NCBI GenBank assembly: GCA_947631855.1
Contig: CANRMX010000005.1
Location: 1-64,000, forward strand
Source: an uncultured Clostridia bacterium
Lineage (GTDB): Bacteria > Bacillota > Clostridia > Oscillospirales > Acutalibacteraceae
Direction of reading: 5' to 3'
Length of the DNA stretch: 64,000 bases
A program made the translations under genes and the position numbers. This document shows positions 17,626 through 24,163 of the stretch, in pieces. The notes under the pieces were generated by a model. That model had not been told where the DNA came from and ran no database searches. It was given only the letters and a program-made list of their open reading frames with translations. Position 1 is the first letter of the stretch; each line of letters begins with the position of its first letter.

Positions 17626-18278
17626 AGCTGCTGAATATTCTTTTGGATTTTCTGCTCCCGCCCCGCTGCCCTCTCTGCGGGCAGGTGGTGGCCCGGGGCG
17701 AGAGCCTCTGTCCCGGCTGCAAGGAGAAGCTGCCCAAAGCGCCCTACACCCGGGTGCTGCCCCTGGCCGGTGGAAAATCCCTGCGGGTGGTCGCCCCTAT
17801 GCCTTATCGGGATGAGTACCGCCATGCGCTGCACAGGTTCAAGTTCCTGGGGAAGAGATCCCTGGCAAAGCCCTTGGGGCAGCTGATGGCCCACGCCCTG
17901 CCCAAGGGCATCGCCGCCGATGGGTTGGCCTTTGTTCCCCTGTGGGAAAAGGACCGCGCAGCGAGAGGCTACGACCAGAGCGGGCTGCTGGCAAAAGAGA
18001 TGGCGGCCTGTCTGGGGCTGCCGCTGGTGGAAACGCTCCAAAAGACCCGGAAGACCCAGGTGCAGCACCAGCTTTCAAAGGCGCTGCGGGCGGAGAACGT
18101 GCGGGGCGCGTACCGGGCCGAAAAGCCGGTGGCCGGCCGGCGGCTGCTGTTGGTGGACGATATCGTCACCACGGGCGCCACCCTGCGGGCCTGCGCGGAG
18201 GCGCTGTATCAGGCGGGCGCGACGGAGATCACCGCGGTGTGCGCGGCCAACGCAGTGGGCGACGGGCGGGCAGAATAA
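17622..18278 (+). CDS. comF: ComF-family phosphoribosyltransferase-like protein
   Basis: This is a 218-aa protein. The N-terminal zinc ribbon reads CPLCG...CPGC (residues 16-35), followed by a type I PRT fold with the PRPP loop LLLVDDIVTTGATLRACAE near residue 180. In competent Gram-positive bacteria ComFC is needed for DNA uptake, but in non-competent species its role is not fixed. The gene starts inside the galT stop codon (ATGA) and ends 30 nt before folE. No other competence gene is near. Confidence 0.9.
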   Translation: MKLLNILLDFLLPPRCPLCGQVVARGESLCPGCKEKLPKAPYTRVLPLAGGKSLRVVAPMPYRDEYRHALHRFKFLGKRSLAKPLGQLMAHALPKGIAADGLAFVPLWEKDRAARGYDQSGLLAKEMAACLGLPLVETLQKTRKTQVQHQLSKALRAENVRGAYRAEKPVAGRRLLLVDDIVTTGATLRACAEALYQAGATEITAVCAANAVGDGRAE

Positions 18279-18308
18279 CGAAAAACAGACGATCAGGAGG
18301 TAGACGGT

Positions 18309-18872
18309 ATGGATATGGAAAGAATACAGCGGGCAGTGCGGGAGATTCTGGAGGCCGTGGGGGAGGACCCCGACCGGGAGGGCCTACAGGAAACGCCCCA
18401 GCGGGTGGCCAGGATGTACGGAGAAATTTTCTCCGGGCTGGAAAGCGACCCCACCCAGCACCTGAAAATTTTCCACGAGACCGGGAAGCATGACGAGCTG
18501 GTGCTGGTCAAGGATATCCCGCTCTATTCGGTGTGTGAGCACCATCTGCTGCCCTTTGTGGGCAAGGCCCATATCGCCTACATTCCCCGGGACGGCAAGA
18601 TCATTGGGCTTTCCAAATTCGCCCGTATCGTGGATTGCTTCGCCCGCCGGCCCCAGGTGCAGGAGCGCCTCACCGGGCAGATCGCCGACTTTCTGGAGGA
18701 GCATCTGGAGCCCCGGGGCGTGGCGGTCTTTCTGGAGGCGGAGCACCTGTGCATGACCATGCGGGGCGCACGGGCGGCCGGGGCGGTGACACGCACCTCG
18801 GCGCTGCGGGGCATCATGCGTTCGGACCCACGCACCCGGGCCGAAGTGACGGCGCTGCTGGGCGGAAGGTAG
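18309..18872 (+). CDS. folE: GTP cyclohydrolase I
   Basis: This is a 187-aa enzyme with the family signature [20 protein letters not shown] (zinc-binding Cys and His) and the C-terminal [21 protein letters not shown]. Size fits FolE. It converts GTP to 7,8-dihydroneopterin triphosphate, the first step of tetrahydrofolate synthesis. AGGAGG precedes the start. It begins a run of four folate genes (folE, folP, folB, folK) spaced by 6, 10 and 1 nt, so all are made together. Confidence 0.97.
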   Translation: MDMERIQRAVREILEAVGEDPDREGLQETPQRVARMYGEIFSGLESDPTQHLKIFHETGKHDELVLVKDIPLYSVCEHHLLPFVGKAHIAYIPRDGKIIGLSKFARIVDCFARRPQVQERLTGQIADFLEEHLEPRGVAVFLEAEHLCMTMRGARAAGAVTRTSALRGIMRSDPRTRAEVTALLGGR

Positions 18873-18878
18873 GCGCGT

Positions 18879-19706
18879 ATGGAGGTTCCGATCTTTCAGG
18901 CAGGCGACCGAATTTTCCCCCTTGACCGGGTGTACGTCATGGGGATTTTGAACGTCACCCCCGATTCCTTCTCCGACGGCGGGCGGTATTTCCAGCCGGA
19001 AGCCGCCGTGGCCCGGGCGGTGGAAATGGCCCGGGAGGGCGCGGATATCATCGATATCGGCGGGCAGTCCACCCGGCCGGGATTCACCGCCGTCTCTCCG
19101 GAGGAGGAGTGGGCGCGGATCGCCCCGGTGGTCGCCCCGGTGGCGGCGGCCGGGCTCACCGTGTCGGTGGATACCTTCTATCCCGAAGTGGCCCGCAAGG
19201 CGCTGGCGGCGGGCGCGAAGATCATCAACGACGTGTCCGGCTTCGGGGACGAGATGCTTCAGGCCGTGGCGGATTCCGGCTGCGGATGCGTGGTGATGTT
19301 CCCGGAAGGCGGCGGCGGGCAGGACGTGTGCGAAGCCGCCCGGGCTTTTTTTGCGGATCGGCTCCACCGGGCGGCTGCACTGGGTATCGCCAAAGAGCAC
19401 CTCTGTTTCGACCCTGGGATCGGCTTCGGCAAGACCTACGCAGAAAATCTGCGGCTCATCGCCCGGGTGGAGCGGTGCCGCTTGCCGGGCAGCGCCTTCC
19501 TGATGGCGGCCTCCCGGAAACGGGTGGTGGGCGCGCCCTGTGGCGACCCGCCCTTTGCAGAACGCCTCCCGGCCACGCTGGCCGCCCATACCGCCGCCAT
19601 TCTGGGCGGCGCGGACATGGTGCGGGTGCACGACGTGAAAGAGGCGGTGCAGGCGGCCAAAATGGCCCGGTGCCTGCGGGAGGCCGCCGGGAATCTACCG
19701 GAATAG
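18879..19706 (+). CDS. folP: Dihydropteroate synthase
   Basis: This is a 275-aa TIM-barrel enzyme. Signature motifs are GILNVTPDSFSDGGRYF, IDIGGQSTRPGF and the substrate loop near KIINDVSG. The C-terminal part keeps FLMAASRKR, the sulfone/pterin pocket Lys-Arg. It condenses 6-hydroxymethyl-dihydropterin diphosphate with p-aminobenzoate and is the sulfonamide target. It starts 6 nt after folE. Confidence 0.97.
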   Translation: MEVPIFQAGDRIFPLDRVYVMGILNVTPDSFSDGGRYFQPEAAVARAVEMAREGADIIDIGGQSTRPGFTAVSPEEEWARIAPVVAPVAAAGLTVSVDTFYPEVARKALAAGAKIINDVSGFGDEMLQAVADSGCGCVVMFPEGGGGQDVCEAARAFFADRLHRAAALGIAKEHLCFDPGIGFGKTYAENLRLIARVERCRLPGSAFLMAASRKRVVGAPCGDPPFAERLPATLAAHTAAILGGADMVRVHDVKEAVQAAKMARCLREAAGNLPE

Positions 19707-19716
19707 GGGAGAAGCT

Positions 19717-20085
19717 ATGGATACCATCATCATCAAGGGGCTGGAGATTTTCGCCTATCACGGGGTGAATCCCGAGGAAAAGCGGGACGGGCAGCGGTTC
19801 GTGCTGGACCTCACCCTGCGGGCCGATCTGTCTGCGGCCCGGCGCAGCGACGATCTGGCCGATACCGTGAATTACGCCGCGGTGCGCAAGACCGTCCAGC
19901 GGGCGTTTACCGACAAAAAGTATGACCTCATTGAGCGGGCGGCCCAGGTGGTCTGCGAAGCGGTGCTGGCGGAGCATCCCAGGGTGCAGGCGGTGACCCT
20001 GCTGCTGAAAAAGCCCGAGGCCCCCATGAACGCCGTTTTCGACTACGCCGGGGTGGAGATCACCCTGACCCGGGAGGAAGCCTGA
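19717..20085 (+). CDS. folB: Dihydroneopterin aldolase
   Basis: This is a 122-aa enzyme beginning MDTIIIKGLEIFAYHGVNPEEKRDGQRF, which fits FolB, including the Tyr-His-Gly and the Gln-Arg-Phe segment. The YDLIERAAQVVCE helix near residue 70 also matches, and a Lys near 100 (LLLKKPEAP) fits the active site. It cleaves dihydroneopterin to 6-hydroxymethyl-dihydropterin and glycolaldehyde. The stop codon is separated from folK by a single base. Confidence 0.96.
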   Translation: MDTIIIKGLEIFAYHGVNPEEKRDGQRFVLDLTLRADLSAARRSDDLADTVNYAAVRKTVQRAFTDKKYDLIERAAQVVCEAVLAEHPRVQAVTLLLKKPEAPMNAVFDYAGVEITLTREEA

Positions 20086-20086
20086 G

Positions 20087-20575
20087 ATGCGGGCGGTGCT
20101 GGGCCTGGGCGGCAACCTGGGCGACCGGGAGGAAAATCTGCGGCAGGCGGTGCGGGCCATTGACGCGCTGCCCGGGACAATGGTGGTGCAGACCTCCCGG
20201 CTCTATGAGACGGAGCCCTTCGACGTGCTCTCCGAACAGGGAAAATATCTCAACGCCTGCGCGGTGATCGAGACCGATCTCCCGCCGGAGGAGCTGCTGG
20301 AGCGCTGTCTGGCCATCGAGACCGGGCTGGGCCGGGTGCGAAAAGAATACCACGGGGCGCGGACGGTGGACATCGACCTGCTGCTGTACGAGGGCTTTGC
20401 GCTGCACACCCCGCACCTCACGGTGCCCCATCCGCACATTTTGGAGCGGGCCTTTGTGCTGGTGCCCCTCCAGGAGCTTTTCCCGAAGGGCAGCGCCCTG
20501 GGGATGGATTTTGCCGCGGCCCTGGACAAGGTGGGCGCCGCGGGGGTTGTTCCGTTTAAGCAATTGAAATGGTAA
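20087..20575 (+). CDS. folK: Hydroxymethyl-dihydropterin pyrophosphokinase
   Basis: This is a 162-aa HPPK. It shows GLGGNLGDREENL (start of the nucleotide-binding fold), the ETEPFDV loop, and ARTVDIDLLLYEG, the signature that carries the metal-binding aspartates, then PHPHILERAFVLVPL. It transfers pyrophosphate from ATP to 6-hydroxymethyl-dihydropterin and so makes the substrate of FolP. It is the last gene of the operon; repeat copy C follows. Confidence 0.96.
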   Translation: MRAVLGLGGNLGDREENLRQAVRAIDALPGTMVVQTSRLYETEPFDVLSEQGKYLNACAVIETDLPPEELLERCLAIETGLGRVRKEYHGARTVDIDLLLYEGFALHTPHLTVPHPHILERAFVLVPLQELFPKGSALGMDFAAALDKVGAAGVVPFKQLKW

Positions 20576-20610
20576 ACCGCAAGCAAGCGCTTGCCGCCAC
20601 CCCGCACCCA

Positions 20611-20805
20611 CTTCGCGTTTCGCACGCTGTAAGGCGTGCTGGTGCGATTTGGAAACGGCTTTTCCGGTCGCGGAATTTTTTGCCTACGAGCCGAGGGGAA
20701 ACAAAAATTAGCAAAGTCGGGTCGAGCCGCTGAAAAAAATAAAAAAAGTCCGGTCAAGCCAAGTCAAGTTCTTTTTGTTTACTTTTTCTTTCAAGAAAAA
20801 GTAAG
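20611..20805 (+). repeat. Dispersed repeat, copy C
   Basis: It begins CTTCGCGTTTCGCACGCTG and shares GGTGCGATTTGGAAAC, GGTCGCGGAATT and CTTTTTGTTTACTTTTTC with copy D, then closes with the inverted repeat CTTTCAAGAAAAAGTAAG. It fills most of the 275-nt gap between folK and the glycosylase gene. The gap has no ORF. Confidence 0.7.
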
Positions 20806-20850
20806 GCGGGCTGTTGTCATGCCGAACGATTGGGGGGAGGATGAATCGCT

Positions 20851-21474
20851 ATGCTGCCCCGGGAATTTTATGAAAGGGACGCCACCGAGGTGGCCCCGGC
20901 GCTGCTGGGGAAGGTGCTCGCCCACCGCACGGCGGAGGGGACGGCGGCCGGGGTCATCGTGGAGACGGAGGCCTATGCCGGCCCCTGGGACAAGGGCGCC
21001 CACAGCTATGGCGGCAAAAAGACAGCCCGCACGGCCATCCAATACGGGCCGGGCGGGTTTGCATATGTCTATCTGATCTACGGGATGTACTGCTGCTTCA
21101 ACGCGGTGGTGAGCCTGCCGGAACAGCCCCAGTGCGTGCTGGTGCGGGCGCTGCGGCCGGTGGCGGGGATCGACCTGATGCAAAAGCGGCGGCGGACGGA
21201 AAATCTGCTGGACCTGTGCAGCGGCCCGGGCAAGCTGTGCGCCGCGCTGGGCATCACCCGGGCCGATAACGGCGGGGACCTCTGCGGCGGGGCGCTGTCC
21301 ATCGAGGACGGAGAGCTGGTGCCCCGAGAGAAGATCGGCGTCTCCCCACGGGTGAATATCGACTACGCCGGGGAGTGCAGGGACTACCTCTGGCGCTATT
21401 ATCTCCGGGACGATCCATTCGTCTCCAAAGTGCCCGGGCGGTACCGAAGCGCCCTGACGCTGGACAGGCTGTAA
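20851..21474 (+). CDS. 3-methyladenine DNA glycosylase, AAG/Mpg type
   Basis: This is a 207-aa protein of the Pfam Pur_DNA_glyco family. Motifs are VIVETEAYAGPWDKGAHSYGGKKTARTA (the Glu that activates the attacking water, and the DNA-binding loop) and YGMYCCFNAVV near residue 85. It removes alkylated purines such as 3-methyladenine from DNA. The start follows GGGGGGAGGATG. It faces a hypothetical gene that ends 2 nt from its own stop codon. Confidence 0.94.
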   Translation: MLPREFYERDATEVAPALLGKVLAHRTAEGTAAGVIVETEAYAGPWDKGAHSYGGKKTARTAIQYGPGGFAYVYLIYGMYCCFNAVVSLPEQPQCVLVRALRPVAGIDLMQKRRRTENLLDLCSGPGKLCAALGITRADNGGDLCGGALSIEDGELVPREKIGVSPRVNIDYAGECRDYLWRYYLRDDPFVSKVPGRYRSALTLDRL

Positions 21475-21476
21475 TT

Positions 21477-21908
21477 TTAAAGTACTTCCCGCTCCTGATT
21501 GGCGGCCAGCAGCCGGGCGATCCCATTCTCCGCGTAGGAGAGCAGCCGGCCGTACCGCCGGGCGATCTCCTCCCGGCAGGCCGCGTATTCTCCCGCCTCT
21601 ACGGCCCGGCGCTTTTCCGCTTTCAGGGCCAGATAGTCCCCCAAGGCCTCCGCCTCCTGGTAGAAGATCACGTTGAATTTGCCCCGATTCATAGAGACCG
21701 GGAACAAGTCGGTGAGGAACGGGTCGTCCTCCACGTAGTACCGTACGCCGTAGGCGGCGCACAGCCGGTCGAAGTCGGGCAGGAAAGCGTCCCGCTGTCC
21801 GCGGGAATCGCAGGGATGGGACAGGGCGATGCGCTTGACGCCGGCCCGGACCATTTCGCAGAAGCAGTCCGCCGCCCCCAGACGATAGGAATATTCGTCG
21901 ATTTTCAT
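21477..21908 (-). CDS. Hypothetical protein, 143 aa
   Basis: I do not recognise this protein. It begins MKIDEYSYRLGAADCFCEM, holds a basic His/Cys stretch (ALSHPCDSRGQRD) and an acidic, long-helix C-terminal half rich in Ala, Glu and Arg. There is no signal peptide or membrane span. The stop codon is 2 nt from the end of the convergent glycosylase gene, and the gene follows the broken AlkZ-related gene by 22 nt, so it is probably the second gene of that transcript. GGAAAGGAGC before ATG supports the start. Confidence 0.62.
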   Translation of the reverse strand: MKIDEYSYRLGAADCFCEMVRAGVKRIALSHPCDSRGQRDAFLPDFDRLCAAYGVRYYVEDDPFLTDLFPVSMNRGKFNVIFYQEAEALGDYLALKAEKRRAVEAGEYAACREEIARRYGRLLSYAENGIARLLAANQEREVL

Positions 21909-21930
21909 AAGCGCTCCTTTCCGGCGCGGG

Positions 21931-22932
21931 TCAGAGCTGCCCTGCCGTGCGCCAGCGCATTTCCTCCACCCGTTCCTCCGCTTCCGCCCGCAGGGCCCGG
22001 GGCGGCTCCCGGAAGAACTGGAGCACCGGCTCGTTCTTTTTGAGATTCCACGTCCCCGCCACCTGGCCGTCGATGGCGATGGTGGGCAGGCAGATGCCCG
22101 ATTTGAGGATCACCGCTTTTTTATATTCCTCCGGGAGCACCGCGCTGCGGTCCACATAGGAAACGATCAGCGGGTCAAACCCCGACAGCAGCGTCACCCG
22201 TGGGATGTCTCCCATCTCGCCGCCCTTTACATAGTAGTAGACCTCTCGGCCGACTTCCAGCCGTTCCAATTCATCGAGGTCAAGCGTCTCCAGCTGTTTG
22301 GCTGCTTCCCGGTCCAGGCCGAAGAACCAGGCGGCGTCCGCCAGAGTGGCTGGGCCGTATGCCGCGAAGTATCGGCGCAATAATCCGGGCAGCACTTCTT
22401 CCCGGGATTGGGTGGGCTCGGCGGCGATCAGATCGAAATCCCGGCTGGTCATGCTGCGGAAAGCGACCTTGCCCATCCGCGCCATGGGCACGAAGATGCC
22501 GCCCCAGGAGGAAAAGATGCGGCTGAGAATTTCCGGGTCGAACTCCCAGGAGAAGATGCGCCGCATTTCCGCCCGGGAATACACCCCGTCCTCCATCAGC
22601 CGGGTGATCCGCTCCATCATGTCCCACAGTTGGGATTCGCTGAGCCCCAGTCAGTCGGGCAGGGCGGCGTCGGCGTGGAGGGCCAGCAGGGTAGGCAGAT
22701 CGTCGTAATCCGTCCCGTGGAGCGTCCCCCTGTACAGCCAGGTTTTGGTGAGGGCGGTTTTCCATCCGGTCAATTCCGCGCCCCGGATCACCGCGGAAAA
22801 CGCCGCGTTGCGGTGGAACCAGCAGTGCATGCCCAGCAGCTCCCGCGCCAGGCGAGTGATGTCCGGGCAGCTGCGGGTGAGGTACAGCCCATGCATCCGT
22901 GTGCGCAGGATCATCTCGGTCGTTTTCTCCAT
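21931..22932 (-). pseudogene. Broken winged-helix DNA-binding (AlkZ-related) gene
   Basis: The full frame from 22932 to 21931 encodes 333 residues of the winged helix DNA-binding (HTH_42, COG3214, AlkZ-related) family, but an in-frame TGA at about codon 94 splits it into the track ORFs of 93 and 229 aa. Motifs fit before and after the stop: TKTWLYRGTLHGTDYDDLPTL, FAAYGPATLADAAWFFG, LLSGFDPLIVSYVDRSAVL and GQVAGTWNLKKN. At the break the reading is LPD-TGA-LGLSESQL; TGG in place of TGA would give a seamless Trp. The promoter and ribosome site are intact. Where AlkZ/YcaQ carry a Gln-rich catalytic segment, this protein reads GMHCWF, so glycosylase activity is doubtful even if restored. A sequencing error cannot be excluded. 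Confidence 0.85.
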
Positions 22933-22976
22933 ATTCCTTCCCCCTTCACCTTTTTGCCTCGCCGCTTCGTGAGGAT

Positions 22977-23005
22977 ATTATACCTTCCCCCGCCCCAAAA
23001 ATCAA
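22977..23005 (-). promoter_or_regulatory. Promoter of the AlkZ-related gene
   Basis: Minus strand TTGATT, 17 nt, TATAAT, 44 nt before the start at 22932. It looks intact although the gene is interrupted. Confidence 0.65.
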
Positions 23006-23026
23006 GGCCGTGGCCGGCCGGGCCAA

Positions 23027-23220
23027 GACGCGTTTCGCGCACGTCTGCGTGCGCTGGTGCGATTTGGAAACAGCTTGACAGGTCGCGGAATTCACTGCGT
23101 GCGAGACGAGGGTACATTTCGCTTGCACGCAGTTGCCCCGAGCCACGGAAAGTTCTTTTTGCTTACTTTTTCTTTCAAGAAAAAGTAAGTGTCTCCCCAC
23201 CCGAAGGGCGGGGAGACACT
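23027..23220 (+). repeat. Dispersed repeat, copy D
   Basis: GACGCGTTTCGCGCACG, GTGCGATTTGGAAACAG, GGTCGCGGAATT, TTCTTTTTGCTTACTTTTTC, AAGAAAAAGTAAG, then the hairpin AGTGTCTCCCC with GGGGAGACACT (23189-23220). It is the most complete copy and lies immediately before the toxin-antitoxin modules. It is one part of the 1231-nt stretch 22933-24163 without long genes. Confidence 0.75.
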
Positions 23221-23289
23221 AAATAATCAAGTTGCAGCCGAGCCAAATGACTACGGTGTCACGCCTTCTGCCAAAGCCCCCGTTTTTTC

Positions 23290-23318
23290 TTGCTTTTTCG
23301 ATTCTTTTCTGTTATACT
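23290..23318 (+). promoter_or_regulatory. Sense promoter, toxin module 1
   Basis: TTGCTT, 17 nt, TATACT. It is followed by a GCGCCGGATACGGCGC stem. The toxin leader is about 120 nt long, and CCCTCC at 23425-23430 can pair with the ribosome site GGAGGG at 23437-23442. Confidence 0.7.
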
Positions 23319-23448
23319 TTTCTTGCGCCGGATACGGCGCGGGAATACTTGCCAGTAACGGTAGGCGGTTGGCCCTCCAGCTTTTCAAAAGGAGGGTGAA
23401 AGTTCTTTTCCGGGTTAGCCCCGGCCCTCCTGGAAGGGAGGGATGTCC

Positions 23449-23544
23449 ATGGATGCAGTCACGTGGGCTGAAATCTTTCAGTACACCATGGTACTCATTT
23501 CCTTTGCTGCATTGCTTGTGGCGATCGGACATAAAAAGAAATAA
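23449..23544 (+). CDS. Holin-like small membrane toxin, module 1
   Basis: This is a 31-aa peptide, too short for the ORF track: MDAVTWAEIFQYTMVLIS begins it and a hydrophobic segment (LISFAALLVAIG) is closed by HKKK. One membrane span plus a basic tail, of this size and in this setting, fits the Pfam Hol-Tox putative holin-like toxins. ATG 23449 has AGGGAGGG 6 nt upstream; an ATG 6 nt earlier is too close to the ribosome site. The stop codon lies in the stem of the antisense terminator. Such peptides are membrane-damaging toxins held down by antisense RNA in type I systems. Toxicity is inferred from family and setting. Confidence 0.72.
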   Translation: MDAVTWAEIFQYTMVLISFAALLVAIGHKKK

Positions 23545-23576
23545 CCGCTCCAGGCTAAGGAATGCGGTTATTTCTT
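23533..23576 (-). terminator. Terminator of antisense RNA 1
   Basis: AAGAAATAACCGC pairs perfectly with GCGGTTATTTCTT (13 bp, loop 15). On the minus strand it is followed by TTTTTAT. On the plus strand no T-tract follows, so the toxin transcript may read through it. Confidence 0.7.
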
Positions 23577-23621
23577 ACCGTTTCTGAGGGCCATGCCGCT
23601 TACCGGCAAGTTTCCCTTTGT
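23533..23621 (-). ncRNA. Predicted antisense antitoxin RNA, module 1
   Basis: This predicted RNA is about 88 nt, from the consensus minus-strand promoter to the terminator above. It is complementary to the stop codon and 3' end of the toxin mRNA. Its 5' region (GGGAAACTTGCCGGTAAGCGG) closely resembles the leader of the toxin mRNA, so the mRNA, if read through, could fold its 5' leader onto its own 3' end. Ends are estimated from sequence; no transcript data exist here. Confidence 0.65.
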
Positions 23622-23627
23622 GCCTCT

Positions 23628-23656
23628 ATTATAGCAAAGTTAGGGTTGATTGTCAA
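23628..23656 (-). promoter_or_regulatory. Antisense promoter, module 1
   Basis: Minus strand TTGACA, 17 nt, TATAAT: both boxes are perfect consensus, with an extended TGC before the -10. This is stronger than the sense promoter, as expected for an antitoxin RNA. Confidence 0.85.
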
Positions 23657-23702
23657 GCATTGCTTCATAGAATACGAGAATTACGAAAGCCCACGTTTTT
23701 TC

Positions 23703-23731
23703 TTGCTTTTTCGAGAAATCTCTGCTATACT
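23703..23731 (+). promoter_or_regulatory. Sense promoter, toxin module 2
   Basis: TTGCTT, 17 nt, TATACT, with TGC just before the -10. Same layout as module 1. Confidence 0.7.
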
Positions 23732-23883
23732 TTATCTTGCGCCGAATACGGCGCGGGAATACTTGCCGATACGGTATGCGGTTGGCCCTCCACCCGGAAA
23801 CGGGAGAGGGGTGCGCAAACTCTCCCGATGACATAGAAACCCACCGCAAGGATGGGAATCTTTGGATAAAGGAGGGATGCAGC

Positions 23884-23970
23884 ATAACTGTTTATGAAAC
23901 GCTACATCTCAGTCTGATGGTGCTCAGCATCATCGTGTCTCTGATTGTCGCATTAGTAGACAGAAAGTAA
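23884..23970 (+). CDS. Holin-like small membrane toxin, module 2, ATA in start position
   Basis: This 28-codon frame reads (I/M)TVYETLHLSLMVLSIIV and then SLIVALVDRK: one span plus a basic tail, a very good fit for the Hol-Tox family, whose members often begin MTVYE. The start codon position, 8 nt after AAAGGAGGG, is ATA. The only ATG near the ribosome site (23877) is out of frame. So either translation begins at ATA at low rate, or the copy is silenced by a point change from ATG. Antisense promoter and leader are kept. Confidence 0.6.
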   Translation: MTVYETLHLSLMVLSIIVSLIVALVDRK

Positions 23971-24050
23971 CCGCTCCGGCCAAGGGTTGCGGTTACTTTC
24001 TGTAACTGTCATCTGAGGGCCATGCCGCTTACCGGCAAGTTTCCCTTTGT
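23960..24050 (-). ncRNA. Predicted antisense antitoxin RNA, module 2
   Basis: Same layout as antisense RNA 1. It begins just after the -10 box and runs over GGGAAACTTGCCGGTAAGCGG toward the stem ACAGAAAGTAACCGC with GCGGTTACTTTCTGT (23960-24003), which overlaps the toxin stop codon. The T-tract here is weak (TCTGTCT), so the 3' end is less certain than in module 1. Confidence 0.55.
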
Positions 24051-24056
24051 GCTCTT

Positions 24057-24085
24057 ATTATAGCAAAAACGAGGCAGGTTGTCAA
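24057..24085 (-). promoter_or_regulatory. Antisense promoter, module 2
   Basis: Minus strand TTGACA, 17 nt, TATAAT with TGC before the -10. Again a perfect consensus on both boxes. The 78 nt up to the decarboxylase start hold only its ribosome site. Confidence 0.82.
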
Positions 24086-24163
24086 GCGCAAGGCCCGATA
24101 ACACGGTCACTTTTTGCGCCCACCCCCATCTGCCCTAAACCCAGAAAAAGGAGACTGCCAACC

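Larger units (their letters stand above)
23272..24068 (+). repeat. Tandem duplication of a small toxin-antitoxin module
   Basis: Two units, about 23272-23639 and 23686-24068, share in the same order: CGTTTTTTCTTGCTTTTTCGA, a TATACT box, GCGCCG-N4-CGGCGC, GGGAATACTTGCC, TTGGCCCTCC, a 28-31 aa hydrophobic ORF, a stem with AAGTAACCGCTCC or AAATAACCGCTCC, then GAGGGCCATGCCGCTTACCGGCAAGTTTCCC and TATAAT on the minus strand. The order is conserved and the bases have diverged, so the duplication is not recent. Confidence 0.85.

Noticed and set aside
22645-22660. Recoding of TGA as selenocysteine or Trp in the winged-helix gene
   Set aside because: Other genes here stop at TGA, the site is not at a redox-type motif, and no clear SECIS-like element was seen by eye; a nonsense change or sequencing error is simpler.
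23189-23587. Track ORF of 132 aa overlapping the repeat and toxin module 1
   Set aside because: It crosses the sense promoter and leader and matches no family; the short in-module peptide is a better gene.
23040-24070. CRISPR-like array in the repeat-rich gap
   Set aside because: Only two long units with related contents and no regular short repeat/spacer pattern; no cas genes nearby.
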